A stretch of 64,000 nt of DNA from Bactericera cockerelli (lineage: Eukaryota; Arthropoda; Insecta; Hemiptera; Triozidae). A program made the position numbers and the translations under genes. Positions 46,486-59,099 of the stretch are shown here, piece by piece. Below the pieces are notes generated by a model. That model was not told the origin of the DNA. It saw only the letters and a program-made list of their open reading frames with translations, and searched no databases. Where the stretch lies: NCBI GenBank assembly GCA_024516035.1, contig CM044964.1, positions 4,027,095 through 4,091,094 of the forward strand. Reading direction: 5' to 3'. How positions within the stretch are numbered: position 1 is the first letter of the stretch; each line of letters opens with the position of its first letter.

Positions 46486-46562
46486 AACAAATAAATTAAA
46501 ATTAAAAACTGCACCAACCCCACCTAAATTTTCACATTTAGGTGCAAAAAACACATTTAAAC

Positions 46563-46695
46563 AAAACTCTGTAGCTTGATAGATAAGGTGGGGGACTTGT
46601 AATCTGGAAGTTTTTGGTTCAAGTCCCAAGTTAAGCAAAAAATTAGTAAAATAAGTTTCAGTAGTTGTGATATTACATTTCTGATTAACACAAAT
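46563..46695 (+). repeat. SINE family A, copy 7
   Basis: tgtagcttgatagataaggt and ggttcaagtcccaa, with the family tail and a T-rich junction to a 5S-derived SINE. Confidence 0.72.
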
Positions 46696-46711
46696 ATTTT
46701 TTTTTTTTTAA

Positions 46712-46966
46712 GTGGGGTTTAATGTCGCTTTCAACTGCCATGGTCATATCACAACGGGGGTTTTACCCTCCATTCGCAGGAAACTCACAAACCTGCTACT
46801 CACATTGACCTCACCCAGCCTGAGTGGGGCTGGGAAAAGCCAGCGTCACGAGAATTAGAATTTGAATGGTCACCCATCCAAGTCTTAACCTCGCTGGATG
46901 TCGCTTAACTTCGGTGTTCTGAAGGGAACCGGTGTATTCAACATGCCATCGACGCTGGCTAACACA
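46712..46966 (-). repeat. 5S-derived SINE family F, longest copy
   Basis: Inverse copy keeping more of 5S: aatggtcacccatccaagtc, gtcgcttaacttcggtgttc and gaaccggtgtattcaacatg. The 5S part extends into the region equivalent to the 3' half. Confidence 0.85.
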
Positions 46967-47984
46967 AATATGATTTACAAAAAAAAAAAACACATTATTT
47001 AACAAAAACATTGCTTTTATAGTGTTTCTTTAATAAGAACATAAAAATTATGTAATTTGAATTAATTAATTAAAGAAACCTTCATTGATTTGTGGAGAAT
47101 TTTTAAGAATAACTAAACTATATTATAACTTATTAAAAATGAATGGTACACTCTTGTTACAGAAATTATCACTAGAGTGATAAAGCAAAACTGAAATCTT
47201 ATCACTCTATCATTTAAGTAGGTAGTCCAAAACTTCAAAAAAACTCTTTCAAAGTTAGTGGATGTATTTGGTGTTGTTATAATAAGAAACACCTCTGCTT
47301 GGAGGGAAACATTATTGAAATAATAAAGAATACTTTCATGTTTTAGTGCAATTTTTATCTTACACGGAACTAAAATAAAGAGGTAATATACTGTGTCATT
47401 ATTAAATATTATAGCTAGGTATTCTGCACCTTGATCATTATTATGAATTTTAATATCTGATATTTTTTTTTTTTTTTTTAAAGATTAATCTCTCAGGTAG
47501 GTACCTATTCAATCAAAAGTAAGAATATACCTACCAAAAACATCACCACAAGTTTTCCACATACCAAAAGGATTTCAGTTTGAGATGAAATACCAAGTAC
47601 ATAATTTGGAGTCATTTCTGGATCAGGCTACAAGCTAGAAACACCCTTCTCAAGCTCTTGTCGTTTATCTTATCACTCAATAATTCCCTATCACTTTTTT
47701 TGGCAAAATTTAAAAATTATCAAAACCTAACCTCAAAATTTGATAAACAAAAAGTTTTCCTACGTTTACTTATGTGTGCGAAAACGGGAATCTTTCGTGC
47801 TCCATTTTGACCGAAAACAGTGGAAAACCTTTCCTTGTTCCTATTTCGGTCAAACTGTTTCTTCTTTTTTAGCTAAATACAGCTAGAACCTTTGACGTCT
47901 AGATAAGAAATTTAAAATTTTGTCGAATGATGTTGGCGAAATAAATTCAAGCGCATTCGTCGCGGTTAAATACTTCCTAATAGA
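46967..47984. other. AT-rich stretch without a recognised feature
   Basis: It lies upstream of visible DGK exon 1. PH-domain coding sequence was looked for on the minus strand and not found. Confidence 0.55.
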
Positions 47985-48205
47985 TATAGGGTAGAATTAA
48001 TAGATGTTCTTGTAATACCTCTGTGGCGCTAAAAGTCACGGATTGCTTACTGTGTAAGATAGGGAAAACCGACACTAAGGGCGAAATTAATAGACAAATC
48101 ACAAGTCATTGCTAAGCGTCGGTTTTCCCTATCTTACACAGTACGCAATCCTTGACTTAGCGCCACAGAGGTACCACAAAAACCTCCTTTAATTCCGCCC
48201 TTAGC
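47985..48205. mobile_element. Foldback MITE
   Basis: Two arms of about 62 bp (left ACCTCTGTGGCGCTAAAAGT...; right the inverse complement, ending at 48172) are separated by about 32 bp. Weaker complementarity extends outward to both limits. It could form a long hairpin. A single arm occurs at 10078-10143. No coding capacity. Confidence 0.8.
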
Positions 48206-48397
48206 AATAGCTTATTGTGATGTAGAATTTGTCTATTATTTTCGCCCATACTTTTGATATCTATAATACTTCCGATATCGAGTACTTTCGAGAGGTATCT
48301 AATACATACTCTCGATATCTAACACCTCATATAATTATGTATAGTAAATAGATACTCTCAAGAGTAATAAAAATAAATAACTTTGAAAAAAAATCGA

Positions 48398-48560
48398 ACC
48401 CCCGTGATGCTGACTCTTGGAGGTCCCATTCAGGCTGGGCAAGATCAATATTTGAGAAGCTGGTGATCTGTGAGTATCCAGCGAATGGAGGGTGAAACCC
48501 TCGTCGTGATATGACTATACACTATACAGATGATGGTGATATTAAACCCAAAAAAAAAAA
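48398..48560 (+). repeat. 5S-derived SINE family F, body only
   Basis: ccgtgatgctgactcttgga, cagcgaatggagggtgaaac and cctcgtcgtgatatgactat, then poly-A. The 5S head is missing. Further fragments lie at 53570-53760, 53882-53945 and 56555-56597. Confidence 0.7.
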
Positions 48561-49811
48561 AAAAAAAAAAAATACTACGAAAAAAGACCTGTGATTTTTT
48601 TTAATTTCTTCAAGTTTAAGTGCATAGGTATAAATATAGGTACAAGATAAGGGATATGATGAAGAGAAAGAGAAAAATGAAGAGAAATAGAGGGAGAAGA
48701 GTGAAAGTAAAATTCTAGCCATCGATCGCTCTCTTTTATTTCGACGTAAATTCTGAAAGCCTCAGGATTTGGTGCAGAGCACGATCTAGCTTCTTGTGTG
48801 GCTTTCTTCGTGTGTGTGAGAGAGAAAGAAAAAGAAAGCGAGAGAGATAGAGAAGGAAAAAGAACAAAATAAAGAGAAAGAAAAGAGAGAGAAAGAAAAG
48901 AGAGAGAGAAACAAAGAAAAGAGGAGAGAGAGAGAGAAAGAAAAGAGGAGAGAGAGAGAGAAAGAAAGAAAAAGGAGAGAGAGAGAGAAAGAGAAAGAAA
49001 AAAGAGAGAGAGAAAGAAAGAAAAAGAGAGAGAGAGAAAGAAAGAAAAAAGAAGAGAGAATTTTAGAATCAAATCTAGCTGAATGTCAATCTCCCCTCTC
49101 TCTTTGCCGTCTACTTTAGGTATCTAGAATTGATTCTTAAATATAAAATTCTTAAATATAAATTCTTAAATATTCAAAAAAAACTTGGACACCCTGTATA
49201 GAAAGAGGAAGAAAATAAAGTAGAGGGTAAAGAGAAAGGGAAGAAGAAAATAAAGTAGAGGCTAAAGAGAAAGGGAAGAAGAAGATAAAGTAAAGAGAAA
49301 GGGGAGATTGACATTCAGCTCATTTTCTCCACGTAAAGGTTAAGGGGTTTTTTTTCTTCCCTTGGCTTTTTCATTCCATTCGAGACTTTATGGTTGGGTT
49401 CTTCTTTAGCTCTGTGAAACATGTCCGTACCACGTGATGTATGTCTTGGGGGAATGAGAGAGATGCCAGATTCGTTCTCTTTCCTCTTATTATTATATAA
49501 ATCTTTATTAGAAGGACAAAGTACGTAATATTTACAGTAGATTTATACAAGTAGATATTAAAATTTAATATCTACTTGTATAAATCTACTGTAAATATGT
49601 ATTTAATACACATGAGTTGAACCCGTCAATTTAAAAGAAAAAAAATGTTTGAATAAATGATAAAGTAGTTTGAAAAAAAAACGAACAAAATACTTCAGAT
49701 TTCTAATATTAGAAATTTCTAAGAAGTAATTTAAATAAACAATGAAGAAGAAATAATAACTAATTTTAATTAATATTAGGAGCCTCAAGGACCGAATTAA
49801 AAAATAGAATA

Positions 49812-50010
49812 ACCGACCTCAGTAGTTGAATCGATAAGGCGTCAGACTTATCAGACTGGAGGTCGGTGGTTCGAGTCCCAAGTTGAACAAAAATTTATGA
49901 AAGCTAAAGTTTTAGCTAAATTTCTATGCGTGCGATAGAGCACACGGCAAAAAAAAAGTTCGAGTAGTTGTGATATCACGATTGTGACAAACACAAATCG
50001 GTATGATAAC
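49812..50010 (+). repeat. SINE family A, copy 8
   Basis: ccgacctcagtagttgaatc and ggttcgagtcccaa. A segment of about 65 bases is inserted before the tail gtagttgtgatatcacgatt. Confidence 0.75.
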
Positions 50011-50224
50011 TTATCTAAAATAAACGATGTAATAGAACTACAATAAATTAATCATTTTTGTAATTCTACTTTTTAATTCGGCCCTAAAGTGTCCAATTTA
50101 TTATGAGGACAACAATTAACTAACAATGTTAGGCACGACTATCCCTGAGTTTTGAATATACATGGGGCACTGTGATTGGTTGAACCTCCAACAGGTCTGA
50201 CAATTCTTTCTTGTATTTTTTTTA

Positions 50225-50350
50225 ATGAGTATTTCAGAGCCTTTTTTATTTCGTAGCCATGAAACAGGAGCTACTGTAGACGCTTGTGGTCTGTGTTGTA
50301 GCCTGCCATCCCGTAGTATGTTTCCTCTCTGATGGGCGATAAGTGAGAAG
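50225..50350 (-). repeat. SINE family G, partial copy
   Basis: gagtatttcagagccttttt and gcttgtggtctgtgttgtag, ending in ctctgatgggcgataagtga. It abuts the 28-bp tandem array. Confidence 0.75.
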
Positions 50351-50730
50351 GACGGGTTCAACCCATGTTTTACAAATCAACGGGTTAAACCCATGCTTTA
50401 CAAATCAAAGGGTTCAACCCATGTTTTACAAATCAACGGGTTCAACCCATGATTTACAAATCAACGGGTTCAACCCATGTTTTACAAATCAATGGGTTCA
50501 ACCCATGTTTTACAAATCAACGGGTTCAACCCATGATTTACAAATCAACGGGTTCAACACAATCAATGTTATTTTACAAATCAATGGGTTCAACCCATGT
50601 TTTACAAATCAATGGGTTCACCCATGTTTTACGCATCAACGGGTTCAACCCATGTTTTACACAATCGGTAACCGATGTTTACAAATCACGGTTCAACCTT
50701 TTTACAAATCACCGGGTTCAACCCATGAGT
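50350..50730 (+). repeat. 28-bp tandem repeat
   Basis: About 13 units of aacgggttcaacccatgttt, tacaaatc. Units after 50630 carry single-base losses and shortened forms. The resulting ORFs are repeat artefacts; spacing without unique spacers rules out CRISPR. Confidence 0.9.
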
Positions 50731-51410
50731 AATGACCTGTCAGGTATAGAGAGAGAATATCTCACAGATCTGTTGTATATCTATTCTCTCTCTTCCTCTC
50801 TTTTTTCTCTTTCTCCCTTCGTTCTGATTTCTCTTTTTATTGGCCAAGATGTTTTTGTATATTCAGGGATGAGAAAAGCTTTTTTCTCGATCAAAAAAGG
50901 AATGACCTATCTCTCTCTCTCTCTTTTTCTCTCTCTCATCTTTCTCTGTGTCTCTCCCTATTTTTCTCTTCCCATCTCTCCCTCCCAATCTCTCTCTTTC
51001 TCTCCCTCTTCTTCATTTCTCCTTTTTCTTTTTCTGGCTTTCTTTAACGTGGCAGGCCATCCATCCGTTTTTTCTCTCTCTTTTTTTCATCTACCTCTCT
51101 CTCTTTCTCTCATCTCTCAGATTGAGATTGTACGCATTCATCAAACGCGTGATACCACGGGATAATAAGATGTTTGACAAGGAACGTAATGATGAAAACA
51201 GGAAATTTCGGGGTAAAAGGTCAAAGTAGGAAACGTATTGGAAATGTTCGATAGAAGAGAGAGATTTATCACGTGATTCAGATATGCCTGAAGAAGAGAA
51301 AAAAAAATATGAGATGTACCCAGACGAACTGTAACCAAACTATGTATAATGCAGCTACCGCTAGATTAAGGGAATCGCGCTTAACTATAACGTAAGAGAA
51401 AACAAAAGAC

Positions 51411-51545
51411 CGACCTCAGTAGCTTGGTCCATAAGGCGGAGGACTTGTAACCTGAAGGTCGGTGGTTCAAGTCCCGAGTCCAGCAAATATTTAGTAAAGC
51501 GAGATGGAGTATTCGTAACATAAACAAAGTGGTTAACACAAAAAA
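51411..51545 (+). repeat. SINE family A, copy 9
   Basis: cgacctcagtagcttggtcc, ggttcaagtcccgagtccag and the usual tail with substitutions. Confidence 0.78.
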
Positions 51546-51596
51546 CTTAACTTTAAAGAAAGCAACCGAGTGTTTGTATACGTGAATGGTGTGTAA

Positions 51597-51795
51597 AAGG
51601 GTTGGGTGGAAGAAATTGCCATAGGCAATAACCCTGTCCTTTACTTGGGACATAATTATGTTCATTTATATTTTTCTATTATTTTTTCTTTTATTGTATA
51701 TATTGTTTCCATTTTTTAATTGTTATAATAATTATTTGTACTGTACAGAGGTACCTATGTCTTTTTATATCTTATAAAGTGTTTCATAATAATAA
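51597..51795 (+). repeat. Repeat family I, plus copy
   Basis: agggttgggtggaagaaatt, gccataggcaataaccctgt and cctttacttgggacataatt, with a T-rich end. Confidence 0.75.
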
Positions 51796-52192
51796 AAAAA
51801 GGAGTGTGTGTGTGTGTGTGTGGTATGCCGTATGCGTCTTTGTGTTTTAGAGAGATAGTAAAAGAGAGGGAGAGAGAGAGAGACTCATAGAAAGTTAGAC
51901 AGAGATACCCTAATGGCTACACTTTTCTACGATTGATTTTTACAACAATTACCAAAAGTTCTTTTCCGACCATTTGTGTTCTTCTCTTTCACGTCAGTTA
52001 TTTTTCTCCATAAATATCCTCTCTGTCTCTCTTCTCTCTCTCCTCTGCTGTTCTTCCTCCTTCTTTCACTAACTCTCACACTTGGCATCTATCTCTCTCA
52101 TATTTTTTCCTTTCTCTCTATCATCATCTCTAATCTCTTATCTCTCCTCTCGTCTCTCCCCCTCTTCTCTCCCTCTCTCTTCTCTCTCTCTC

Positions 52193-52225
<33 letters not shown>

Positions 52226-52439
52226 ACCTCTCTCTCTCTCTCTCTCTTCTCTCTTTAGCTTGGCGAACGAACATAACTTATTTTTTCCAAACAGTTTTTC
52301 TCCCTTTTAGTTTTCTCTTACTCTCTCTCCTTTCTATTGAAGAAAATTTTCATCTCAATTATCATCTGGAAAAACAAGAAAGGTTCAAAGACGAAAATTC
52401 GGAAATAACACAGTTCGAGAGAACAAAATAAATAAATAC

Positions 52440-53194
52440 AACTAAAATAAAATAGATAATATAGAAAAGAATCCTCTTTGTTTAATCTAAGAGAGATACA
52501 AAATACCATGGAGAAATAAGAATTGGAGAACTCGTAATGACTTAAACCTGTCCACTAAAATCGGCCATCTTTGTTAGTTTTAACGCAACGCGTTCTTTTG
52601 AAGATTATAACGGTAGCCATATTGGTTAGTTTGTAAAGGGACGGATTTATTAAAACTGAGATATTCGTTATGACGTCTCCTTTTATTATTTATCCATGCA
52701 AAATACCTATTTTTTTAATCAATAAGATTTCGTCTATCCTGACTAACCTATTATAAATCAACCTGATTCAGCTATTGCTGATGTCCAAAAGAATTGTGAT
52801 ATCAGAAAAGCTTTCGACAGAGTTAAATCACAAGACTGTTATCTAAAATTAGGTCATAATGAAATAAAAGATTTTAGTCTTCGATTAATTCAATCTGGAT
52901 TGGCAAATCTGAAGTTGAGTTAAGTTAAAGGCGTTAATGAATTTTGAGTAAAAAATCGGAAGTATTGTGTTCGTTTTTGTAAAAAAAATAATAATTTTTT
53001 GCTCCAATTTCAATTTTTTTTTCAGGTGATTTTCTTTTCTATAGTTGTTTTAATTTAAAGTAGACTGAAATAATTGAAGATATCATGAATAATTAAAGCA
53101 CACAACATCAAAATTGAAAGCTTCTAATTTTCCCAAATTTTAAGAATGTTTGTACAAGTGAAATTTATTTACAATAAATACCATACAATACACC
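52440..53194. other. AT-rich stretch, possible old RT relic
   Basis: Near 52805 the plus strand reads DIRKAFDRV, reminiscent of the RT motif around the first catalytic aspartate, but flanking sequence is too short and decayed to classify. Confidence 0.4.
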
Positions 53195-53505
53195 ACACAC
53201 AGGACATGGAAGGAGCCCAGAAAATTGCTTCTGGGCGTCCAAAGGAATTAAACCCCATCAATTCTTTCACCACCATGACACAACCATCATGTACACGGAA
53301 AGAAGAAGATTGAAATCTACTAATATAGATTTGGGATACAAGGGATTAGCTGATGGAGAACTCACAGCCTAGGAAGTAGGAAACCTTATCAGAGTGGACA
53401 ATTGCTGTCAGAAATTCGACCCTGGACTGGAATCTAACCCGCAACCCTTAGATCTAGAAGCAGAAGTTTACTTCTTCACCACGGAACTCGGGCCCCTATA
53501 AACAA
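53195..53505 (-). repeat. tRNA-like SINE with a family E-type tail
   Basis: ggacatggaaggagcccaga and ctgggcgtccaaaggaatta resemble the family E tail. The right end has an inverse tRNA-like head (taacccgcaacccttagatc, tcaccacggaactcgg). Confidence 0.6.
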
Positions 53506-54244
53506 ACAACTTATACTGGCATATCTATACTTGATATCAAAGATAACGTGATAACAAAGATACTTGGCTATTCCCAGTCCCATTCAGGCTGAACGAGGCT
53601 AAATTGAGTTACTGTTTTGTAAGTTTCCATCGAATGCAAGGTAAAACCCCCGTCGTGATAGATGACCAATTGCAGTGGATCCCAAACATTGAGTTTAATT
53701 TAAGTTGTTATTTTGTAAGTTTCCATCGTATGGAAGGTAAAACCCCCGTCGTGATACATGACCATAGCAGTGGATTCCAAACATTCAAGTACAGAGTAGA
53801 AAAATTCTCCTGCCGCGCTAGAGATCAAACCCAAGTCATCATACGTACAAATTCACAAACTCACTCGGTCATGGTGACTACTTTCCTGTGAACTGAGGGT
53901 AAAACACCCATCTGAATGACCCTGCTGTTGAAGAGAGGTTTAGCTAGAAGAGTACATCATTGTTGAATATCAAAGTTAACTTTAAGGCTTCCGCTGACAT
54001 TTAAAACTTTTTGCTCCCAATCTTCGAAATTAACCTTCGATCCTTCGTTGCGCTTTACTTTTGCGAATAACTATAAAATAACTAAATTTTTCCGTAACAT
54101 AAGAATCTTCTTAAATATTTTGTCTAATATACTGCACATTGCATATTAATTGAAATACTTATCAGGCTCTCATAAAAATATTCTTATGCTTATTTTTAAA
54201 TAGTTGTTTCCCGGAACCTCTTTCACATTACTTCAGGGCACTTT

Positions 54245-54365
54245 ACATCCATGCCATTCCGGAATTGGAAAAACTCGGTCAGAATTTTCCGCTCCGGCCG
54301 AGATTCAAACCCGCAACCTTCCGGTTAACAACCAATGCTCTTAACCACTGAGCCACGGCGGTTAG
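54245..54365 (-). repeat. tRNA-derived SINE, further family
   Basis: Inverse head: agattcaaacccgcaacctt, ccggttaacaaccaatgctc, ttaaccactgagccacggcg. A partial copy lies at 56085-56155, and a different tRNA-like head at 26622-26695. Confidence 0.7.
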
Positions 54366-54546
54366 CATTGGACTCAATGATAGTTATGCAGGGCTTTGAC
54401 TCTCTTGTAAGTCTCATCAAACCTTGCTTACTAAAGGTTAATGCGCTATCTTTGACATTTAAAACAACCAAGGTACTTGCTTGCTTCTTCTTTTTTCTTT
54501 GTGAAAGGGTGGCATTACCCCGTTTACTCTCTCTTTCTCTGTTCTA

Positions 54547-54587
<41 letters not shown>

Positions 54588-54674
54588 CTTCTATTGTTCA
54601 ACTCCATCATCTTTGCGTTTTCCCATTTCGTCTATTGTTCTCTCGCCCTTATCTTGAGAAGAAGATTAGCAGCA

Positions 54675-54728
<54 letters not shown>

Positions 54729-54779
54729 GTGTGAGAGAGGGAGAGAGTATCTCTAGAACAAAGAAAGAGAATTAGCCAT

Positions 54780-57700
54780 GCAAAAAGATCGTGAATAAAA
54801 GATTTGACGAGAGAAAATAGATAATTATAAGAGAGAAAGAGAAAAACAAGAGCAATTATGAGGACATATTGAGTTCTCACTCAATGACTTGGAGAACAAA
54901 AGAAAAGAACTAGTGACGCAGAATGAAATGGAATTAGAGTGATTCATGGTGTGTATGTGTGAAAAATAAAAAGACGTAGTCGATTTTCCATATTGGTAGT
55001 TTGGCTCAAATTCAATAATTTAATCATGTATTGCAGTGACCGCAATCAGGATTTAGCTATGAGTATACATCATTAAAGAAATACAAAAACCATTCACCAG
55101 TATAATTATTTTTAGAGGCAAATCTTTGGACTGTATAACTGTTTCCTTGAAAATGAATACATTCAAAGAATATTGTGTTCCTCAGTGCTGCGATTTCAAT
55201 TGAATTTTATTTTTATCTTGTATGATAGGTACATAAAGACATTGGAAAAATGGACCAAAGAAGAAGAAAGAGAGAGAGTATTGAAATATTAGATAAAAAA
55301 ATAGAGATAGAAAGAAAAACGACGGTAGGAAGAGTGAGAGAGAGAGATTAATCGAGATAAACAAAAAAATTGAAAGATAAGAATGATAAACAAAAACTAA
55401 CAGTTTTATAAAAGTATTTTATTGAAAATAAAGTCCAAGGGAGCTACAAAAGTACACTGTACGAGTAGTAATAACTGAAAAAGGAGAAATTGCACTTAGA
55501 AGTAGGTACATAGATATTCGAGCTGGCTTTTGGCCGAAAGCCAGATGGCCGGAGTACAGTACCCTGGCGCACTCCCATTAATATTAATGGACTCCAGTCT
55601 ACACTGAGTCATTATGTTGATGTTGATAATAACTTTTAACTAGAGAGGTCAACATCCTACATAACAGATTTTCACTTTTTCTGGTTAGTAAAAATGGTTT
55701 TTCTTTAGCCCAAATGGAAGGCATTTTTCGTCTTTTATCTAGAATTCTAAAACACCGATGAACTAAATGTGCTTTTGAGTTTATACAAAAACAAATATAT
55801 TATTTAAAGGACTTTGTCCAAAATAAATGACTTAAAATTATCAACAATATACTATGAGTCTCTGCCGTTTATGACTATAATATTATCATGTCTTCTTTTT
55901 TTTTAGTTGTCTCCAAACAAATTATTTCAAGGCATCAAAACATTGTATAGAATTGTTGATATTGTTTCACAAATTCGCAACGAGCGATTTTGTACAATAG
56001 ATAAAACACAGCTAATTTTACTGTCTTATGGTAACGGTTTTGGGTTAAAATTTTCATTAGATTTTCAGTTTTTTTTTATCGCGTTTGAGAGCCTACCCGC
56101 AATCTCCGGGTCAGCAACCAATGCTCTTAACCACTGAGCTACGGAGGTCGGCAGAGTAGTTACATATACATTTTACAAGAGAAGAAACGGCGAAATGTCA
56201 TGCCAAAAAGAAAAAAAGCTTCACTATTCCACGGGGTGTGAAAAGGAAAAAAAGTCAACATCACACTTAAGATTTTAAGTGTATGGTCTTGAATGAAGCT
56301 CCATAGCTCTTCAGGTCGTCCTCTGAACTTGAGATATAAAAGGATAGCACGACGTATTATGAATATATACCTAGTTCACACCCTTTTGTGTGTGCTTATG
56401 AATAAGTAACGCCTGGAAGGTCCTTCAAGTTAACAAAGATGTTTTCAAACTAATAAAGAAAAAAAACCTGCTGAATATTTCAGCCTGGTATTTAAAGAGT
56501 GGCACGAGGAAGTCTGAGCTTTAGATTGGCGGCTTGATTCTTGTGAAAAGAAATTTTTTTGGTTTAACGTCGTTTTCAACTGCCTGTTCATATCACGTGA
56601 AAAGAAAAGGTTGTAAGGAAAGAAATTGAAGACAGGCTGGTTCTACAAACAGAAGAGTTAGACTAAATTTTATGCTTGAAAATACAACAGTTTATTGAGA
56701 TAAGGAGTAAGTTTCAAGTGTATTAAAAAAGTAATGTATTTGAGAAAAGCTACGAATATGGGTTTGAAAAATTATGTGACTTGTCTGATTGAGTATATGA
56801 AACACTGAGTTTTTTGAGAAAAGTCTTGCGAATTTTTTTGAACATCAACAATTACCTAGTTTTGTTAAGGAAATGTATTTTAACCGAATGCAGTGAGGGA
56901 GTGAAGCGACCGTACTAAGTGAGGTCCTGTTTTAACTTGGGTAATGGACAGTTTGGCTTTCGTTTGTCTATCTGTTTGTTTGATCCGCGATATCTCCCGA
57001 CTAGCTACTTCAAATATTTTGCAGTTTTTCGGCCCACACCCTTGATTTTGAACAAGGTCCTCAAAAAATTAAGAAAATGATAATTACCTATCTATCCCTG
57101 AATAATATCTCAACGGTTCATTAAATTCCAACCTCCTTTTTGAAACAGAGGATTTCTCTGTATATCCAGAGAGGAAATGCAGCAGCTGTGATGGGCACAG
57201 TGCCTCGCTCCTCAGAGTTGGAGAGCATTTTTTATATATTATAAATATTTTTGTAAATAAATATATATTATACACCTAGGTATTTAAATCTGAAACTAAA
57301 ACCGTGTTTTTCTTTTGGATTAAAAAAAAAAGTTTAGTTTCTTCCAAATATTTCCGTTTTCTTCCAAGTTTAGCTTCGTGAAAAAAAAAATGCGTTTCGG
57401 TCAGTGAGATCATCAGTGGTTTCGTTAACCAAACTGGAAGAAGATTTCTCTTCTTTTCATTTCTTCCAAAAGAAAAATGACTTTCTTCCAGTACGTCCAT
57501 TTTTTTCCATTTAAATCCACTTTGGTTAGAAAGAAAAATACGGCTCAACTGTCGACGGGGCTTTTGTGGGTACTAGGGTTTTTATTCCATATTCCCACTT
57601 TGGCAGTTTTAAAATGTTGGTAATTTTAAAACTGTTACTCTGGCAACACTGGTTTAAAAAACAGTTGAGTCAGTTGAGTGTTGAAATTTTGAAAAAGAAA

Positions 57701-59073
57701 TGTTACAGTGAATAATAATAATTAATTAATTACTATTAAAAGTATTGAAGTGTTAATACCACTAAATTTACTGATTATTCATCCAATATCCTGCAGTCTT
57801 CGATCAGATCATCAGCAAAAGTCAGCATCAGTTCGATCTTTCTTTCTTTGACCTTCCAAATTTACATGAAATGGATATTTCAATGAAAGTGTTCTAGTTT
57901 GTATTACTTCTTTGTTCCTGTTTGTAATCATACACATTTCCATACTCTAGAGTAAGTTACACTTTGATCTTCTTTCTTTTGGATTTGGCTATTTGATGAC
58001 CAAGTAAAATTACAAAATATGCTCTAGTTGTATTTATTACTTTCCTGGTAATTTAGTTTGTGTAATAGGGTAAGTGCTCCTCATACTCTGCCAGTACACT
58101 CAATGGGTCACTTGCTACAGAAAAAAAAACAACGAATGACTGCTCATACAGCTAATACACCTGTTCAATACCTGTTCAATTTGAACCTGTATAACTTAGT
58201 AACCTGGATAAATTAGAAAAAAATCATGGCCCCCTTATTTGTTGAAAATAAACCTCTTTAATTTAGGAAATCAAGTCTTCATAGTTTCAAATGAAAAATC
58301 TGCACTCAAAATCACAAAAACAAACTCAAATGACCTGAAAAATCCTTAGAAAGTTGCCAAATCAGAAAAAAAAATAAAAAGTGGTTTTTTATTATTGAAT
58401 TATTAGTCTGTTCTTCAGCAACATGACTTTTTTTTCACAACACATGAAACACTTCTCCCAGGACATCTTCCCGAGGCAGTGTACTCAGCACTGAGGTTAC
58501 CTCTCTAAACAGCAAAACTAAGCCATTGCATGTTTCATTTATCTATTTATTTAATTTAATACAGGTTTCAAAACAAAAATTTCTGCCTTGTGGTTTGTTC
58601 TAGGGGACAGACACTCGTGCTTAGTTTGTATAAAATCCATTTGTTGGCTGCCCTGGCCAAGCATTGCTTATTTATTGAATTGGTTGTATTAAGTTTTTAA
58701 AAAATATTATGGCATTTTAACACTTCCGTTCTATCATTTATAAAATGTCCAGCCTAATTTATTCAATGATGAATATGCAAGTTGGATAAATGGACCCCTT
58801 AGAGCCAATGAATGGCCAGGGTGGCTGATCTTAAAGATTTGAACATCTTACTGTCATTCTAATAGCCTGATGCCTAATGAATTCAAGCTTTAGGTATCTC
58901 TAGCTTTACTGTCTCTTTACATCTCTTTGAGCTCAAATCTCTGAATGACAGAGTTGACATGATGAGAATGTCCAGAGTATATTCCCGAAGAAGCTTTTTA
59001 CCTTTTGTACTCTGCAGCAATATTTTCAACAACCTCAGATAAGGTTTTTTTTTTTCCTCTGACCTTATTTATC
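54780..59073. other. Long stretch without a recognised gene
   Basis: A partial tRNA-like SINE lies at 56085-56155 and a 5S-SINE tail fragment at 56555-56597. ORFs of 76 aa (55907-56137, plus) and 90 aa (57276-57548, minus) show no domain. It probably lies between the DGK PH exons or between genes. Confidence 0.55.
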
Positions 59074-59099
59074 TTTCTTTATTTAACAAAACTCACATC
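59074..59099 (-). mobile_element. Short 3' end of the RT element
   Basis: After the stop codon the element shares about 25 bases, ending near GTTAAATAAAGAA, with the truncated copy at 14541-14710. The shared sequence ends there, which places the 3' terminus of the retrotransposon about 25 bases beyond its stop codon. There is no long poly-A tail. Confidence 0.6.

Noticed and set aside
50350..50730. Possible CRISPR-like array
   Set aside because: Units are contiguous with no unique spacers, and the genome is eukaryotic.
52790..52880. Reverse-transcriptase fragment (DIRKAFDRV)
   Set aside because: Too short and decayed to assign; no further RT motif follows in frame.
55907..56137. 76-aa ORF as a gene
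   Set aside because: It ends in a tRNA-like SINE fragment and has no domain or splice support.
57276..57548. 90-aa minus ORF as a DGK upstream exon
   Set aside because: The peptide does not resemble a PH domain, and no splice sites fit the known phase.
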